From contig OZ005699.1 of NCBI GenBank assembly GCA_963930775.1, positions 6,593,501 to 6,657,500 on the forward strand: a DNA stretch of 64,000 nt. Direction: 5' to 3'. This document shows, piece after piece, positions 36,636-48,830 of this stretch; the stretch's first letter is position 1, and every line of letters begins with the position of its first letter. Position numbers and translations under genes: made by a program. The stretch comes from Cliona cf. orientalis (lineage: Eukaryota > Porifera > Demospongiae > Clionaida > Clionaidae). The notes below the pieces were generated by a model that did not search any database, was not told where the DNA came from, and saw only the letters and a list, made by a program, of their open reading frames with translations.

Positions 36636-37128
36636 GGCTTGTCCCAATTATGCTGGCATAATTTTAGAATAATAGGTATCATTGTGAGGGATGCTGGAAT
36701 AATAGGTAAATGTTGGGAATAATAATTATTTTGGAACAATAGGGAAGGTTTGCCCCATGCACACAGTAGATAAGAAACACTTGAGGAAAGGAATTATGAG
36801 GAATATGATACTTTCCAGCGAGTAAGGCATGCAAGAGTGTGCTCAGTGATTCTTGTACAGCCATCATTAGCTGCGGCTGAAAGAGTATTTCAAGAATACG
36901 CGCTAAGAGATTACATTGATACCTTGGTTATGTATAATTTGTTTAGTGTGTGTGATGCACATGTTCATATACCGGTAATAATATGATGGATCGTGTTGAA
37001 TGATGAAACATTGCATTGGAATGATGGAGAATATAATGGGCAACTGTCATTAGAACAATAGGCAATGACTTAAGAATGATAGAATAGAATAATAGGTAAA
37101 GTTAGAGCATAATTGGGACAAGCCTACT
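36636..37128. mobile_element. Deleted hAT element with dimerisation-domain remnant
   Basis: Ends aggcttgtcccaattatgct (about 36,636) and its inverse (37,108-37,127) bound about 490 bp. Inside, on the + strand near 36,845-36,930, the frame reads SVILVQPSLAAAERVF and then RDYI, the C-terminal hAT dimerisation motif (PSxAAAERVF). Flanks actaagct and actaaact are a plausible 8-bp target duplication with one mismatch. TG/CA-rich sequence outside the element is itself inverted on both sides. Confidence 0.7.
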
Positions 37129-38880
37129 AAACTCGATCTACACACATACACATGTACATGCACACACACACACACGAATAAAAGCTCATAAACACGCATA
37201 CATGTACATATACACACGTCATGTACACAGTCACACACACGAACACAAGCTCATAACAGGGATTCATACAGAGCTAGGGAGGGGCACACTGGGATCTCCC
37301 ACCCTAAGAATCTGAGAATCATGATGTCATAACAATGATTGCTAGGGCATAATATAATACACTGACCATACACAATGGTTTGAACACAAAATAATTAATA
37401 GTATACTACATGTAGCATTGCGGTGACTAGATACCTCCCCAAACCCACCAAAATCAACCTCAAGACGGCAAATTTTCCAAAATTTTCCTGGGGGTGCATG
37501 CCCCCAGACCCTCTAGAGGGGTGGCACGCCACATTGTCCAAACCAAAAATACCCCCTGGTAACAAAATCCTGTATGAAACCATGCATAAACACATGTGTG
37601 TACATGTGCATTGGTGTAACAATGTACATGTGTGCATACAGGGTGTATGCAACATACACAATAATATTATTACACATGTACACAGTACGCACACACGCTG
37701 CAGATCAGAATAGTGAATCAGTGATACTCGTAACCATATAAACTATTAATTGTCTTGGAGTCGACTGGGGCGCCAAATGACGATAGAGTGGCTTGGGCCA
37801 GTTCAGTTGGTATATAGGGCAGTCCGACGCTGCAACTGTACATGGAACATAGTATTAGGCACAATAATTATTAATACTGATTCACACTGCACTATCATTG
37901 CAAGTACTCTGCACTGTTAAGTAAATGCATTTGTGAGTTAGCTATATAGGGTGTAGGGTTATACATTTTTCATACATGTATATGCACCTTTCTTGAGTCA
38001 CCAGGATCAGTACCTTCCAGGTCTAGTTGCGGTGAAGGGCTGGTATTGATGACATTGTGTTCTGATCACTTCTCAGGAAACTCAGAGCGGATGGGTACAT
38101 TGATTGCCATAATGGCTAATGATGCCACTTCTGTATACACCTATCAAACTTCTGGTCTTAGGTTCTGGACTTGGTGTGAAAGCTGACCATACAGCTTGAA
38201 TAAAGTATTGTGGGGAATACCTTACCAGTATTACCAGTTTAGTTGTACTATGCACAAAACGGTGATTTCTTCTGGATCGACCCTTAACCATGTGAAAGGA
38301 CACGCAGTTATGGGCAGCATGCAGTCTATGTTTACATCTATCTATAGTGTATGGATTACTTATCAGTCACTTAGAAGTTGAAATGTTGCATTTTGTCGAT
38401 TTTCTAGGTAAAAAAGTGAGTCCAGTACTACTGGCAGTAGTTCAGTCCACTAGTCCTGTTGTCACAGCCTTAAGGTAGCACCTTAATGAGAGTGGGTGGA
38501 AGCTTGGAATTGTACCAAAACCATCATTGGTGTGCAAGCTATCCAACCACGCCCACTTCATTAACTCAATCACTGGAGTGTGGCTGCTATAGCCCAAAGT
38601 GCTCAATTAATGTATTCTATGGACCCGGAAGCCAGGCCGGAAGGGAGGCAGAATGGGAAAAAGTAAAAAGAAGCTTGATCAGCCGGATTTTTGATTTTCA
38701 CTTTCAGAACGGAGAAATGGCAATATTAATTTTATGCCATACTTTTGCAACGAAACGCGCCCACACTCTACATACGTGTACACCGGATCATCCGATATGT
38801 GACGACTCTTTACTATTCGTGAGTGGTAAATTGCCCAGCATGCACTGTTGACAGCACATACGTAGCAATGCCACTGGCTC
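37129..38880. other. Repeat-rich intergenic region
   Basis: It includes a segment at about 37,420-37,570 with ctgggggtgcatgccccc, a word typical of dispersed repeats. A block at 38,570-38,650 (ggacccggaagccaggc) resembles 61,440-61,515. The 121-codon ORF at 38,486-38,851 lacks recognisable domains. No gene is supported. Confidence 0.45.
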
Positions 38881-38935
38881 CAAGAAGTTTTTTTTCTACT
38901 TAGTGTGTAGGTCTTATTACACACTAAGTACCGGT

Positions 38936-39945
38936 AGTTACACCCTAAGATAAAAGAAAATCCAGATGAGTAATTAATTAAGCTTTTACTTAGTTACCAG
39001 GGTCAATGCATAGCAACAGCCAGTTAATACAATGTCTACTGCAATTTAACGAACATCTATAAGAATGCATATACTGAAATGAAGTAACAATGAAAAAATG
39101 CTACTGAGGGGGCAATGACACTTCAATAATAGCTGTAGCATACATGTTTTCTCTCATCAAAAAGGCATGCATGGCGTAGTTAGTAGTAGACTTTCTGACA
39201 GTTTGTCCCTTCCCATAGATTTGCTCTTTGCTATCCAATGCAGACATAACATAGCTATAGCATATACATACTCCTAAACTCCTACACTGGAGGTTACTAT
39301 TTTATGACAATGGTTCTATGATAGGATGATAGTATACCATAATATATTATGTACAGAGAGACCCTAGCTGCTGAAGACTATATCTTGGAATGCTAATGAA
39401 CTACTTACACTTCTCTTGTCAAGAAGGCATGCATGTAGCAGTCTTTTGTCTGCTTGTATTTGTCTTTTCCCGTGTATCTAGACCAGGACCAGGTTCTCAA
39501 AAGACATAATAGACTACTCAAAGCTTGCCAATACACATAAGTAAGAGAAAGTGAGAAAATTAATAGGAGAAAGAAAGAGAATTTATGAGAGAAGGATGGA
39601 CAGAAATGACCTAATTTAAACAATAAAATAAAATATAATATGTACCTGCTTAATTAAAGTGGAGATTTCCAGCATCTACATAAGTTTGAAATCAATTAAG
39701 GAGTGAGTGTTTGTGTGAATAATAATAGGGAGATAGATGAGAAAGAGATGAATCTATACTGAAATTATATGAACAAAGTACCTGTTTTAACTGGGGCATT
39801 TCTTAAAATACACAGTGCCTACTGCACTCTAAGGAGCGAAATTTCTAATTAATACACAGGCTCAAGTTGAGAATAAGTTTGGGCTTACAGACAGTCAACA
39901 GTTACTTTGTTACTTCCATAGGTTGACAGCTTTGTCATCTCCCAC
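38936..39945. other. Inner edge of right arm, degenerate minisatellite units
   Basis: Isolated diverged units of the 100-120-bp minisatellite (tctctcatcaaaaaggcatg and relatives) occur at about 39,150 and 39,410. No gene was found. Confidence 0.5.
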
Positions 39946-39949
39946 CACA

Positions 39950-40740
39950 CATGTATGCACAGTATAATAGCTAATGTATGCATTGTTTTCTCTCATCAAG
40001 GAGACATGCATGTACTAATACTTAGTATAGTAGCTTCCTTTCTACATGATAATTAATTTCCCATGTATGCAATTGGACCAGGTGCTCAAACCGCCATATA
40101 ATGGCTATAGTATGTTTTCTCTCATCAAGGAGACATGCATGCAGTAGTTACTAGTAGCTTCCTTTCTACATGATAATTTGTCTCTAATTCCCATATATTA
40201 TTTGGACCAGGTGCTCATGAAAAACAGTTTTAATAGTTATTAATAGTATATTTTCTCTCATCAAGGAGGCATGCATGCAGTAGTTATTAGGAGTAGCTTC
40301 CTTTCTACATGATAATTTGTCTCATCCCATATAGTATTATTTGGAGCAGGTGCTCAAACAGTATAACTATTTCTCTCATCAGGGAGGCATGCATGCAGTA
40401 GACGTTAGCAGTAGCTTCCTTTCTACATGATAATTTGTCTCTTAATTCCCATATTATTATTATTATATATTTGGACCAGGTGCTCAAACAGTTTTAATAG
40501 CTATACTATGTTTTCTCTCATCAAGGAGACATGTATGCAGTAGTTATTAGGATTAGCTTCCTTTCTACATGATAATTTGTCTCTAATTCCCATAACAATA
40601 TTATTAGCTATTTGGACCAGGTGATCAAACAGTATTTAATAGCTATATATAGTATAATATATGTTTTCTCTCATCAAAGAGGCATGCATGCAGTTAGTTA
40701 TTAGGAGTAGCTTCCTTTCTACATGATAATTTGTCTCTAA
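39950..40740. repeat. Minisatellite, right-arm array
   Basis: About seven units of 100-120 bp contain ttttctctcatcaaggag, gcatgcatgcagtag, gcttcctttctacatgat and ttggaccaggtgctca. They are the inverse of the left-arm array at 13,120-13,680. Confidence 0.9.
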
Positions 40741-40999
40741 ACACTCAAAAACTGCCAATCTTCATGAATGCTGTAGCAGATTTCTCTTTACCAGTTTCTA
40801 ACCATGTAAACATAATAATGCGTACACCTAACATTGGAGGTTACTATTAATTTTTTATGAGAATGGTGTTATGATAGCATACTAAAATTAGTTTACTGAG
40901 AGATTTTATGGACTCTGTATCTTGGAATGCTAATAAACTACTAGTCTTACACTTCTCTCATCAACTTGGAAGGCATGTATGTATACATAGTCGTTAGTA

Positions 41000-41560
41000 T
41001 ATTATAGCAGGCTTTTTGTCCATTGGCAAATGTCATTACTTGTTAATGTACATGTGCATCATAGAAAGTTAATCACTGCATAAACACACACCATAGGAAA
41101 TAATTATTATGAAGGTGGAGGTGCTAATTGTGCTATAGTACCCACGCAAAGCGCGCGCAAAAAGTTTTAGACCCACCCCTAATAAAATCCGAGCAGACTT
41201 CGTGAACTCCACGAGTTAAACGCGCGCAAAATTTTTAGCCATGCTCCCAAAATGTTGACCACACCCCTAATTAAACACGTTCAAAGAAGGCTGTTTAGCA
41301 TTGATAAACTGCTGTTTTGGGAGCGAATTTTAAGTTGTGCCAGAGCTGATGGGGGTGCTCCAGCACCCTGAACCGTGACCCCCCTGGGTACATCACTGCA
41401 CACACACTCACACACACACTAAAGAGCACATGTTACACTCACATAAATGTCAATGTATTAATTGTACAATGCATATGTATTACATGTATTCACACAACGT
41501 ACATGTGGATTCAGCCTAGCTACTGACACGTATATTAAATTATACACGTAGAAGGCCACA
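41000..41560. other. Non-coding part of right arm
   Basis: It holds a dispersed-repeat-like segment (cccacgcaaagcgcgcgc) at about 41,140-41,400 that ends gggtacatcactgca, resembling a hAT terminus. It has no gene. Confidence 0.4.
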
Positions 41561-42323
41561 ACTTACTTGTCATTCTCTGTTCTGAGCATGGTGATTTCAT
41601 TTGCCATGTCGTTGACCACCACTGAGCCATCCTCACTGACTACCATCCTGCCAGACTTAAGCTTAAACTCCTGTAGCTCAAGTTCTAGTTCCTGAATCCT
41701 GGTTCTCATCATGGCCAGCTGCTGACAGGTCTTACCCTGGTTCACTACCACATGTAGCTACATATTGGTACACACAATTAATGAGTACATGTAGTCTCTA
41801 TACATATTGGTACATATCATGTAGCTACACTCTGTTCATGGACATGACCACACATACACATGTACATACATGTATACATTGTACATGCATGACAAGGACA
41901 ATACTAATGCAGAAACATTATGAATATCACTACGGTAACCATATATTATATTATAGCCAGAAAACTTGATGGTTACCATAGTAGCTATTATAGCCGAAAA
42001 TATGGTGGTGAAAAATTTGGCAATTTGGCATTCAAAATGCTTTGTAGTAATATTAGTGAAATTTAAACTTGGTGGTTTATCGACTATGGCCCATAGGCGT
42101 CTGAGTAAAACAGATTAACATTAAAATTTGGCGATTCGGAAATAGTCTAAGATTACCAAAAACAAAATGAGATCCAACATTGAAAGCACTAGATTACAAC
42201 TCCGGATACACATAAGCTGCCAGACTACAACTTGGCGAGCTAAAAGTATACATGTACATGGTCAAACATACAATGTAATGTACATGTTAGCATCCGCAAT
42301 TGCGAATATTATACATATGTCTG

Positions 42324-42512
42324 CAGGGGCTGATCCAGGGGGGGTGGATAGGGTGGCTATATAGCCACCCCCCTTCACCAGTTCTTTTATGTAACGTAGT
42401 ATAGGAGATGTCCACCATTATTAGCCAGCCACCCCCCTTGCACCAGTATGGTTTACTATGCGTAGCCACCCCGTCAGCCACCTTCCATGCAAATTTTCTG
42501 GATCAGCACCTG
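42324..42512. mobile_element. 189-bp MITE with 5-bp target duplication, copy A
   Basis: Ends caggggctgatccag and ctggatcagcacctg are imperfect inverted repeats. Flanks are gtctg on both sides (42,319-42,323 and 42,513-42,517). The corresponding left-arm site (about 12,048) has a single copy of the target and no element, so this is an insertion. A second copy is at 59,534-59,719. Confidence 0.92.
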
Positions 42513-42832
42513 GTCTGACCTTGTTCTTGATGTTTCTTGCTTGGTTGCTATACTTGAGTGTGTTGAGCGTCTCCATGCTATACTTGAGTGTGTTGACCGT
42601 GAGTCGGGCTGATGCAGGCTATCATCAGAGTACAATTGATCATGCTAGCAAAGAATGTGGCGTACTGGTGAGTTTATTTTTCTTATACCACTGCATTGTC
42701 TGTGTACATGTACCATTGTCTATATTTTAGTCTATAAACCCCTCCTTTAGATTTGTGACCCCATTGCCTACCTTGTTCAAAATAGTCAGTTAATTCATAC
42801 AACCAAAAATTAGTTCCTCGGTATAGTTAAGG

Positions 42833-43292
42833 GGCCTTGTCCAAATTCCTTATGGAAAAATTAACGTCATTATGACGTTAATATTTTACCTCCTTCCCCC
42901 CCTCTCTTAACGTCACAGCATTTCAGCATAGATTAAATACTGAAACTCTGATTCTGCTCCATTTAGCCTACACATTCAGTATTCACATTCAGTATTCACT
43001 TGTATTCTACAGTGCTAGCTATATCTTCATTGCATAGCTACCAGGTAACATTGTGCTTCTTGAACAGTTTCTCGCTTGCCTGTAGCTATGTACACACTTT
43101 TAGCTACATAGTGCTTGACACAGCTGTCACAAAATGCAACTTTTGACACTGCTGGAGGTAAGAATGCATAATCATAACTAAAGCTAAAATCTGCTGACAA
43201 TGCAGTTGTATAACATCATGGACCAAGACCCCCTCCCCCCTAACGTCATAATGACGTTAATTTTTCCACAAGGACTTTGGACAAGCCCCCTA
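42833..43292. mobile_element. TIR element of about 460 bp in right arm
   Basis: Ends of about 50 bp begin ggggccttgtccaaattcc and include attaacgtcattatgacgtt; the inverse closes the element. A taa on each side could be a Harbinger-type 3-bp target duplication. A related end occurs at about 10,340-10,400 and about 44,255-44,330. Confidence 0.7.
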
Positions 43293-43729
43293 AGATGGAT
43301 AGAGTAAATATATTACAGATTTATTTACCTTATCCTTTAGCAGTATAGTTACAAATACACAGATATGCTCTTCCCAACCATGTGACTTTAATGATATGCA
43401 GTGTGGGCCATGTGCTGCTCAGCATGGGGTTATCACCTAGTTTATTTATCCATACACATGGTTACTGTGTGTATGTGTGTGCCAGCTAGTGTGTGTGCAC
43501 ACTTGCTCATTCATATACAATGGCCAATATTATAGTATGTATGATTCAATGCATGCGCAGATGTGCATGCACACACTGCTGTAACAGCTACAGGAAAGTC
43601 GTTCCATCACTCACAGCCTTGCAAGGTCTCCGATGGATGATCGAGGAGCAGGGAGAAGATGGCATGAGAGCGCGTGATGACTATGAGTTCATGTTGGTAC
43701 TGCCAACACTGTGAGACAGAGCACCTCGC

Positions 43730-46400
43730 TTCAAACATTCAAGTGTCCTCAGAATAAAATGGAGTGTGACTTGATAATCAAAGTGTCTGTGACTCAAACC
43801 AAGTGCATACATACGTGTACAATGTCATGCAATTGTACATGCACTGATAAGCCATTATGCTATTACAACACCAAGAAGATTAAAACATTACAATGTTGGC
43901 TACATGTACATGTACATGTGCATACATGTGTAATAATATTAAGTTACAAGTACTTCCATGTACATGTGTTTAACTACAACCTAGAAAAATTGCTTATGCA
44001 ATTTATCCACACCAGCTGATATTGTCCCGACAATCATGCATTTAGGGTGTACTTTTGCAGGTCATGAGCCACTAGCTCATTTAATTGCATCACACACGAT
44101 CGATGGATGGATAGGCTACTTCAAACAGGTATCACTAATGAATTTTTATCATCGTTTGTAACATAATATGTACCTCGTTCTCAGATTCCACTTTGATGCC
44201 TGTTGACCCAGCAACGTAGATGTTCCGAAGGCATCTCCATGGATGTGTAGTTTTTTTGGACTTTGGATAAGGGGACACTTCCAAACTATTTTTGAAAAAT
44301 TAGCATCATAATGATTATGATATTAAACTCTGGACCCCCTCCCTCCTGCCCCTTAGGGTCATGACAAAGGAACTGATAGTCATACCTGGACATGAAGACA
44401 GTGGCAGATATACATGTAAATCGTTCACAGGACCTTCAGCATTATAAACAGCATGAGCTAAATGCATAGTCTACAAGCTCAAGGATAGTTTGAAGTTTAA
44501 TAGCGACATGCATGGACCTATTTAATGCTTTGCCTTCATGAGATCTCAAAGATTTAAGGGACTGTGTTTATGTATACTATGAGAAAGAGGATTCTAACTG
44601 GGGTACTTAAAAAATTAAGGATAACATGTTAACATTAAGAAGTGATGATCCAAATAGCTTAACTACCACATGAAATTTTTTTTAATGTTACCTAACTTAT
44701 TATTCCCCCTCCCCCACCCTACCCCACCCTCCACACCCACACACACACTGATACACACCATCGTGATACATACATACTCGTACAGTGTTCTCAGTGGAAG
44801 CTGATGATCCATGTGGTAGTGTCACTTCACTGATTCAGAAGACATTAAATTTTGACCATTTTCGGTCTGTGACTTCCTAAAGGTATGAGGAATTTGTGAA
44901 AAAAATTCATCTCCATGGCTACAACTTCACTGACGACCATTAATATTATTACCATTATGAATAAGTGCCATTTATACCAATATAGCCTATTGCCGTTTGT
45001 CTTGTGCAGGCTCAAAGCATAATATAATATCATTTACTGTAGCTACAGTGGCGTATCTATAATAGGATTGGCAACTTGGACCCACATATTGCATGCAGCT
45101 ATTTGTAATTTTTAATATTTGCGCATGCATGCATATACATACTGTACATTTATACTTGTAACTACAATGTAGTGTCTGCTGTACATGTACTTGTACTGTA
45201 TACTGTCCACTGATCACTGCACTGTACATGTCTACATGCACATGTGCATGTAGTCTGTACGTTGTACACTGTGCCTTCTGTACATCATGCTACAGATTGA
45301 AGTAAGTAAACAAAATACAATGTCATGCAGCATTTGTCCTTCAAATCAATGACAGTATAAACTCTTATACACAACAAAGTTTAATATACAACTGTATATA
45401 ATTCCATGGCAGTTAGAACCTTAGTATAGTACATTATTCTCCAACTACATGCATGTGCATTGAAACAATAAAAGTACAACGCCAATATTAATGCATGCAG
45501 CAGTCATGCAGAGCACTGAAGGTGACTACAATTCAAAGTACTGGCATTGTTACAAAATGTATGACTGAAGAATAACTAGTATAGCTACTATATAATATAC
45601 TGATGTCAAACACCCAACCAAGAATGCCCCTGCATATATTAAATAATAGAGCTTCAACAATCAGGACATATGTAATACAGCAAGACATAGCTACTTGGAG
45701 TGAGCCTGTCCTCATTAAGCTGGGAGTACTGATCATGAGAACGTTTGCCTTGTGCCTACTGCGGCAGCATTGGATTCATCAGCCACTTATTGTAATAAGC
45801 ATGTTATTGGTGACCAATGAACTAATCATTTATGCCGCCTAAAACCATGTATAGTGTAATGTATTTGCACACTAAGTAGAAAGGAATGAAATTAAGTTTT
45901 GAAAGTTTATAATATTCAAATTGACGCTGCATTAAGGGTAACCGAATTTAGACAAAACCTTTCTTATCCGACCTATTGTGCTTAATTTCGCTGCAAACTA
46001 ATGATTAATAATTTTGTACATGACCGAAAGGGATATATAGACATCGTACACCCTCAAAATCTATAATAGATGCCTCAAATTGTCACCTCGAAAATAATAA
46101 GTTGTGCCATCATGATGGTGAGATTTCATGGAAATACTGTAGATGGTAGCTATGTTTCATTACATGCATGCATATTATTATTATGTCACTGACATGTATG
46201 AATATAATATGTATTATAATATATTTGTGGTCAATCTCAATGGTGGTATATAGGATTGAGTTAATATGGCTCAGTATAACAGTGAATTAAGTTTGTGTGG
46301 CCTAACTTGTAACTATACAATACAATGACATGGGTATACTCGTATAATTAATACAATGTTCAAAAGTATTTTCATAAAGAATCATAGAGCTTTGTTCACT
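43730..46400. other. Non-coding part of right arm
   Basis: Blocks match the left arm inverted. About 44,340-45,130 is private to this arm and includes cagtggcgtatctat at about 45,049, which resembles a hAT end. No gene is seen. Confidence 0.5.
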
Positions 46401-46406
46401 GCTATT

Positions 46407-47138
46407 CTACATAGCATCCAGTATGGTGTCCAGAACAAGAGACATGTTGAGCGGAAACATGAAATTGACCTTTTTTCCACCTCGTAAGTAGGTGCTCTTC
46501 TGAATTTTAGTAATTCTAGTGGACGTCTCGGTGTCATAGTATTGGTCAAATGAATTCAGACTCCATGGAATTTGTGCACCTTTAAACAACTCAACAAAGT
46601 ATTTAGCAAAGCTCATGACTTCCATTTCATCCAAGAACCCTCCTCTATTGTCCCTTGGCGTCCATTCTCCTTGGTAGGTAGGTATACCGGTGCGATGAGT
46701 GTAATTTTTTGCCTGTTGCATTGCCTCTTCTATTAGCCCTTTTTGTTCGGCGGTGCCTTCTCCACTCCAGTACTTACGGTGCCCTTCTATTTTGTTTGGT
46801 CCAGCGGCCCAATTATGCCAATCCATCATCATGTAGGAGTCCAAGTAAGATGTATCGGTGAACTTTTGCTGTAGCCCAGCAGCTGTCTTCTTTGGCGATG
46901 CTAGGATCAAGATTCGTTCTGCATTATTACCACCGGTCCCACGAATGAGTGAAATAACTTCAGATGTCCACATGTGGTATTTCTTTGTGTTAAGTCTAAG
47001 AGACTCGGCGCAGCACTGCATGGTGCACGTGCAAACAATATAAGTTACACATATCATAAAATATTATATCACATCAGCAATGATTGAGTATAGCTTTATA
47101 TACTAGCAGGACAAGGGCGTAGGCATGACTTACAAAGT

Positions 47139-47172
<34 letters not shown>

Positions 47173-48598
47173 GGTTGTGATAACTGCTCACGAAAATTTT
47201 TATCCTATTGTATCCAGAACCTTAAAAATGCATTAAAATCAGCTATTTTCAGCAATTATATCTCAAAACTTTGCCAAACAAGCGCTTCCTTTGACAACAG
47301 AGAGAGTTGAAAGGCATTAAGCAACAGGGTTACTACCTTGCTGAAAAACCGACGAGCCAAATCAATATGGTACGTGGAACGGCGGAATGGAATAGTGGAA
47401 TGGTGGAACGGTGTATCAGCTGGAATGGGCAACTATGACTAACGACCCTGTTTCACACGAACTTATTCGCATGTGCGCACTATGCAGCTCAGCTTGAACA
47501 GAGTCAGAAAGCGAAAGAGAATAGGTCAGGGATGCAGACTTGGAGATGGACAGAGAGGCAAAAGCCACAGAACACATGCTCATAGTCTAGCTATAGATCT
47601 AGATCTACCGCTAGCTACTTCCAGCACAGATAGTATAATATCTGCCATAGTATGGTGCCTATTTGATTTGTTGCTCAGCCTATTGCCATGCCACAATAGC
47701 TATTATGGCCTTGAATGCTACCCTGGTACTTGCTTTTTTTTCAAAAATCCACGAATGTGACCCAAGCTCAGATTTTTCAAATTTCGAGATACTGTCCCCA
47801 CACTACAGAGTATGTGCTACGGTGCTTTAACGAGTACAATGTCATAATTATTACAAGCAATATAGCAACAAATGCAGTTAGGTTCTGATGGCAGCACTTC
47901 ATTCTTCAAATCTTGAGTGTAATCTTATTATGTCATGCATTATGGTACTTAATATAAAGGGTAATAGATGTGCAGCGCACGGGGTATGTGCTGTTCAGAG
48001 CTCTATCATTCTACTAGAGTTGATATATTATTATTATTATTGCACTCACATCCATCCAGTGCATGTCGTCCGTGCAGGAGGCCTCATTGCGGCATATTTC
48101 CACTCCCATCTCAGTGAAGAGATTGAAGGAGAGAAGGTAGCTCTTGTCCTTCAGTTCCTCAGCCACTATTCTCCACCATTCCAGGTAATTTTGGAGATCC
48201 TCTTCGTTAGCACGGTTTTCGATTTCACGGTGTCGAAACGTAACGATGGGAGCAATACCGTTATCAATGCAATCATCTACGACTCTCTTCAGATTTGCGA
48301 GAAATTCATTACGGAAGGGTTCACTATGGTAACCAACATCATCATATCGTGAAGCTACGCAGCGAATTCGAAGATTTCGAAATCCCAAATGTTTGAGAAT
48401 CTGGATATTTTCGGGGTTGTACTTAGCGAGCGGATCTCCTTTTTTACTTTTGAAGTAGTTAGCGTTGAATCCTTGTCCAAGATATCCTTGGTACTCTACA
48501 GCAGTCACTGGTCGAGAAAAATCGATATCGCTTGCGGCTTGAGATGCATAGATGGATCCAGATGCGGCAAAAAGTGCACAAAATAGAAGAAATGCCAT
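46407..48598 (-). CDS. Secreted GH5 cellulase-like glycoside hydrolase, copy 2
   Basis: Exons 48598-48050 and 47015-46407 join in phase 0 (donor GTGAGT, acceptor GCAG) and give 385 aa, the same length as copy 1 despite compensating two-codon indels at the exon junction. The signal peptide (FLLFCALFAASGSIYA) and both catalytic motifs are kept: SFNLFTEMG (acid/base Glu) and PTYQGEW (nucleophile Glu). Differences from copy 1 are scattered and mostly conservative, with no stop or frameshift, so both copies appear to be under constraint. The intron is shorter than in copy 1, lacks its foldback, and holds a 33-G run. The promoter palindromes and TATA box are conserved, so the two genes are probably regulated alike. 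Confidence 0.87.
47139..47171. repeat. 33-nt poly-G tract in GH5 copy 2 intron
   Basis: It is an uninterrupted G run in the intron. The left-arm counterpart lacks it. Confidence 0.9.
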
Positions 48599-48671
48599 AT
48601 CTGCAGACTTGAAGAAGCTCTTTGGCAAGATATTGTACTGATGAACCTAGTCTACTAGGGCCCTGCAGATG

Positions 48672-48830
48672 CTTTTATAGGGGAAGGTCATTCAAATTAC
48701 ACCATAGATAGTATCTATGGTTACACATGGCCTAAACTGCCAATTAGCTACTGACAGCACTCAACTATCTGGCGTAAAGGTGGTATAGCTAGCGACAAAT
48801 TCCCGGAATTTGTCGCTGGCTACCACCTTA
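48672..48830 (-). promoter_or_regulatory. GH5 copy 2 promoter: TATA box and two palindromes
   Basis: TATAAAAG (minus strand) lies at 48,672-48,679, a ccatagat palindrome at 48,702-48,720 and a longer palindrome at 48,775-48,830. All three have counterparts in the same order upstream of copy 1. Confidence 0.6.

Larger units (their letters stand above)
41567..43720 (-). pseudogene. Kinesin-4 family (KIF21/KIF4-like) fragments, right copy
   Basis: On the minus strand, about 43,600-43,720 gives MNS, a stop, SSRA and an IFSLLL-like piece (switch I). About 42,516-42,660 gives TLMIACISPT then METLNTLKYSNQARNIKNKV, the end of the motor domain, with a local duplication of the TLKYS segment. About 41,567-41,750 is a clean coiled-coil exon (VVNQGKTCQQLAMMRTRIQE onward, ending TMLRTENDK at a GTAAGT donor). 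The last exon looks intact, but the motor part has stops and most of it is missing. It mirrors the left copy at 11,150-12,650. Confidence 0.82.

Noticed and set aside
13120-40740. CRISPR-like regular repeats
   Set aside because: Units are 100-120 bp minisatellite copies without unique spacers, in a eukaryotic context.
47125-47310. ORF starting with a glycine run
   Set aside because: It is translation of the 33-G tract inside the GH5 copy 2 intron.
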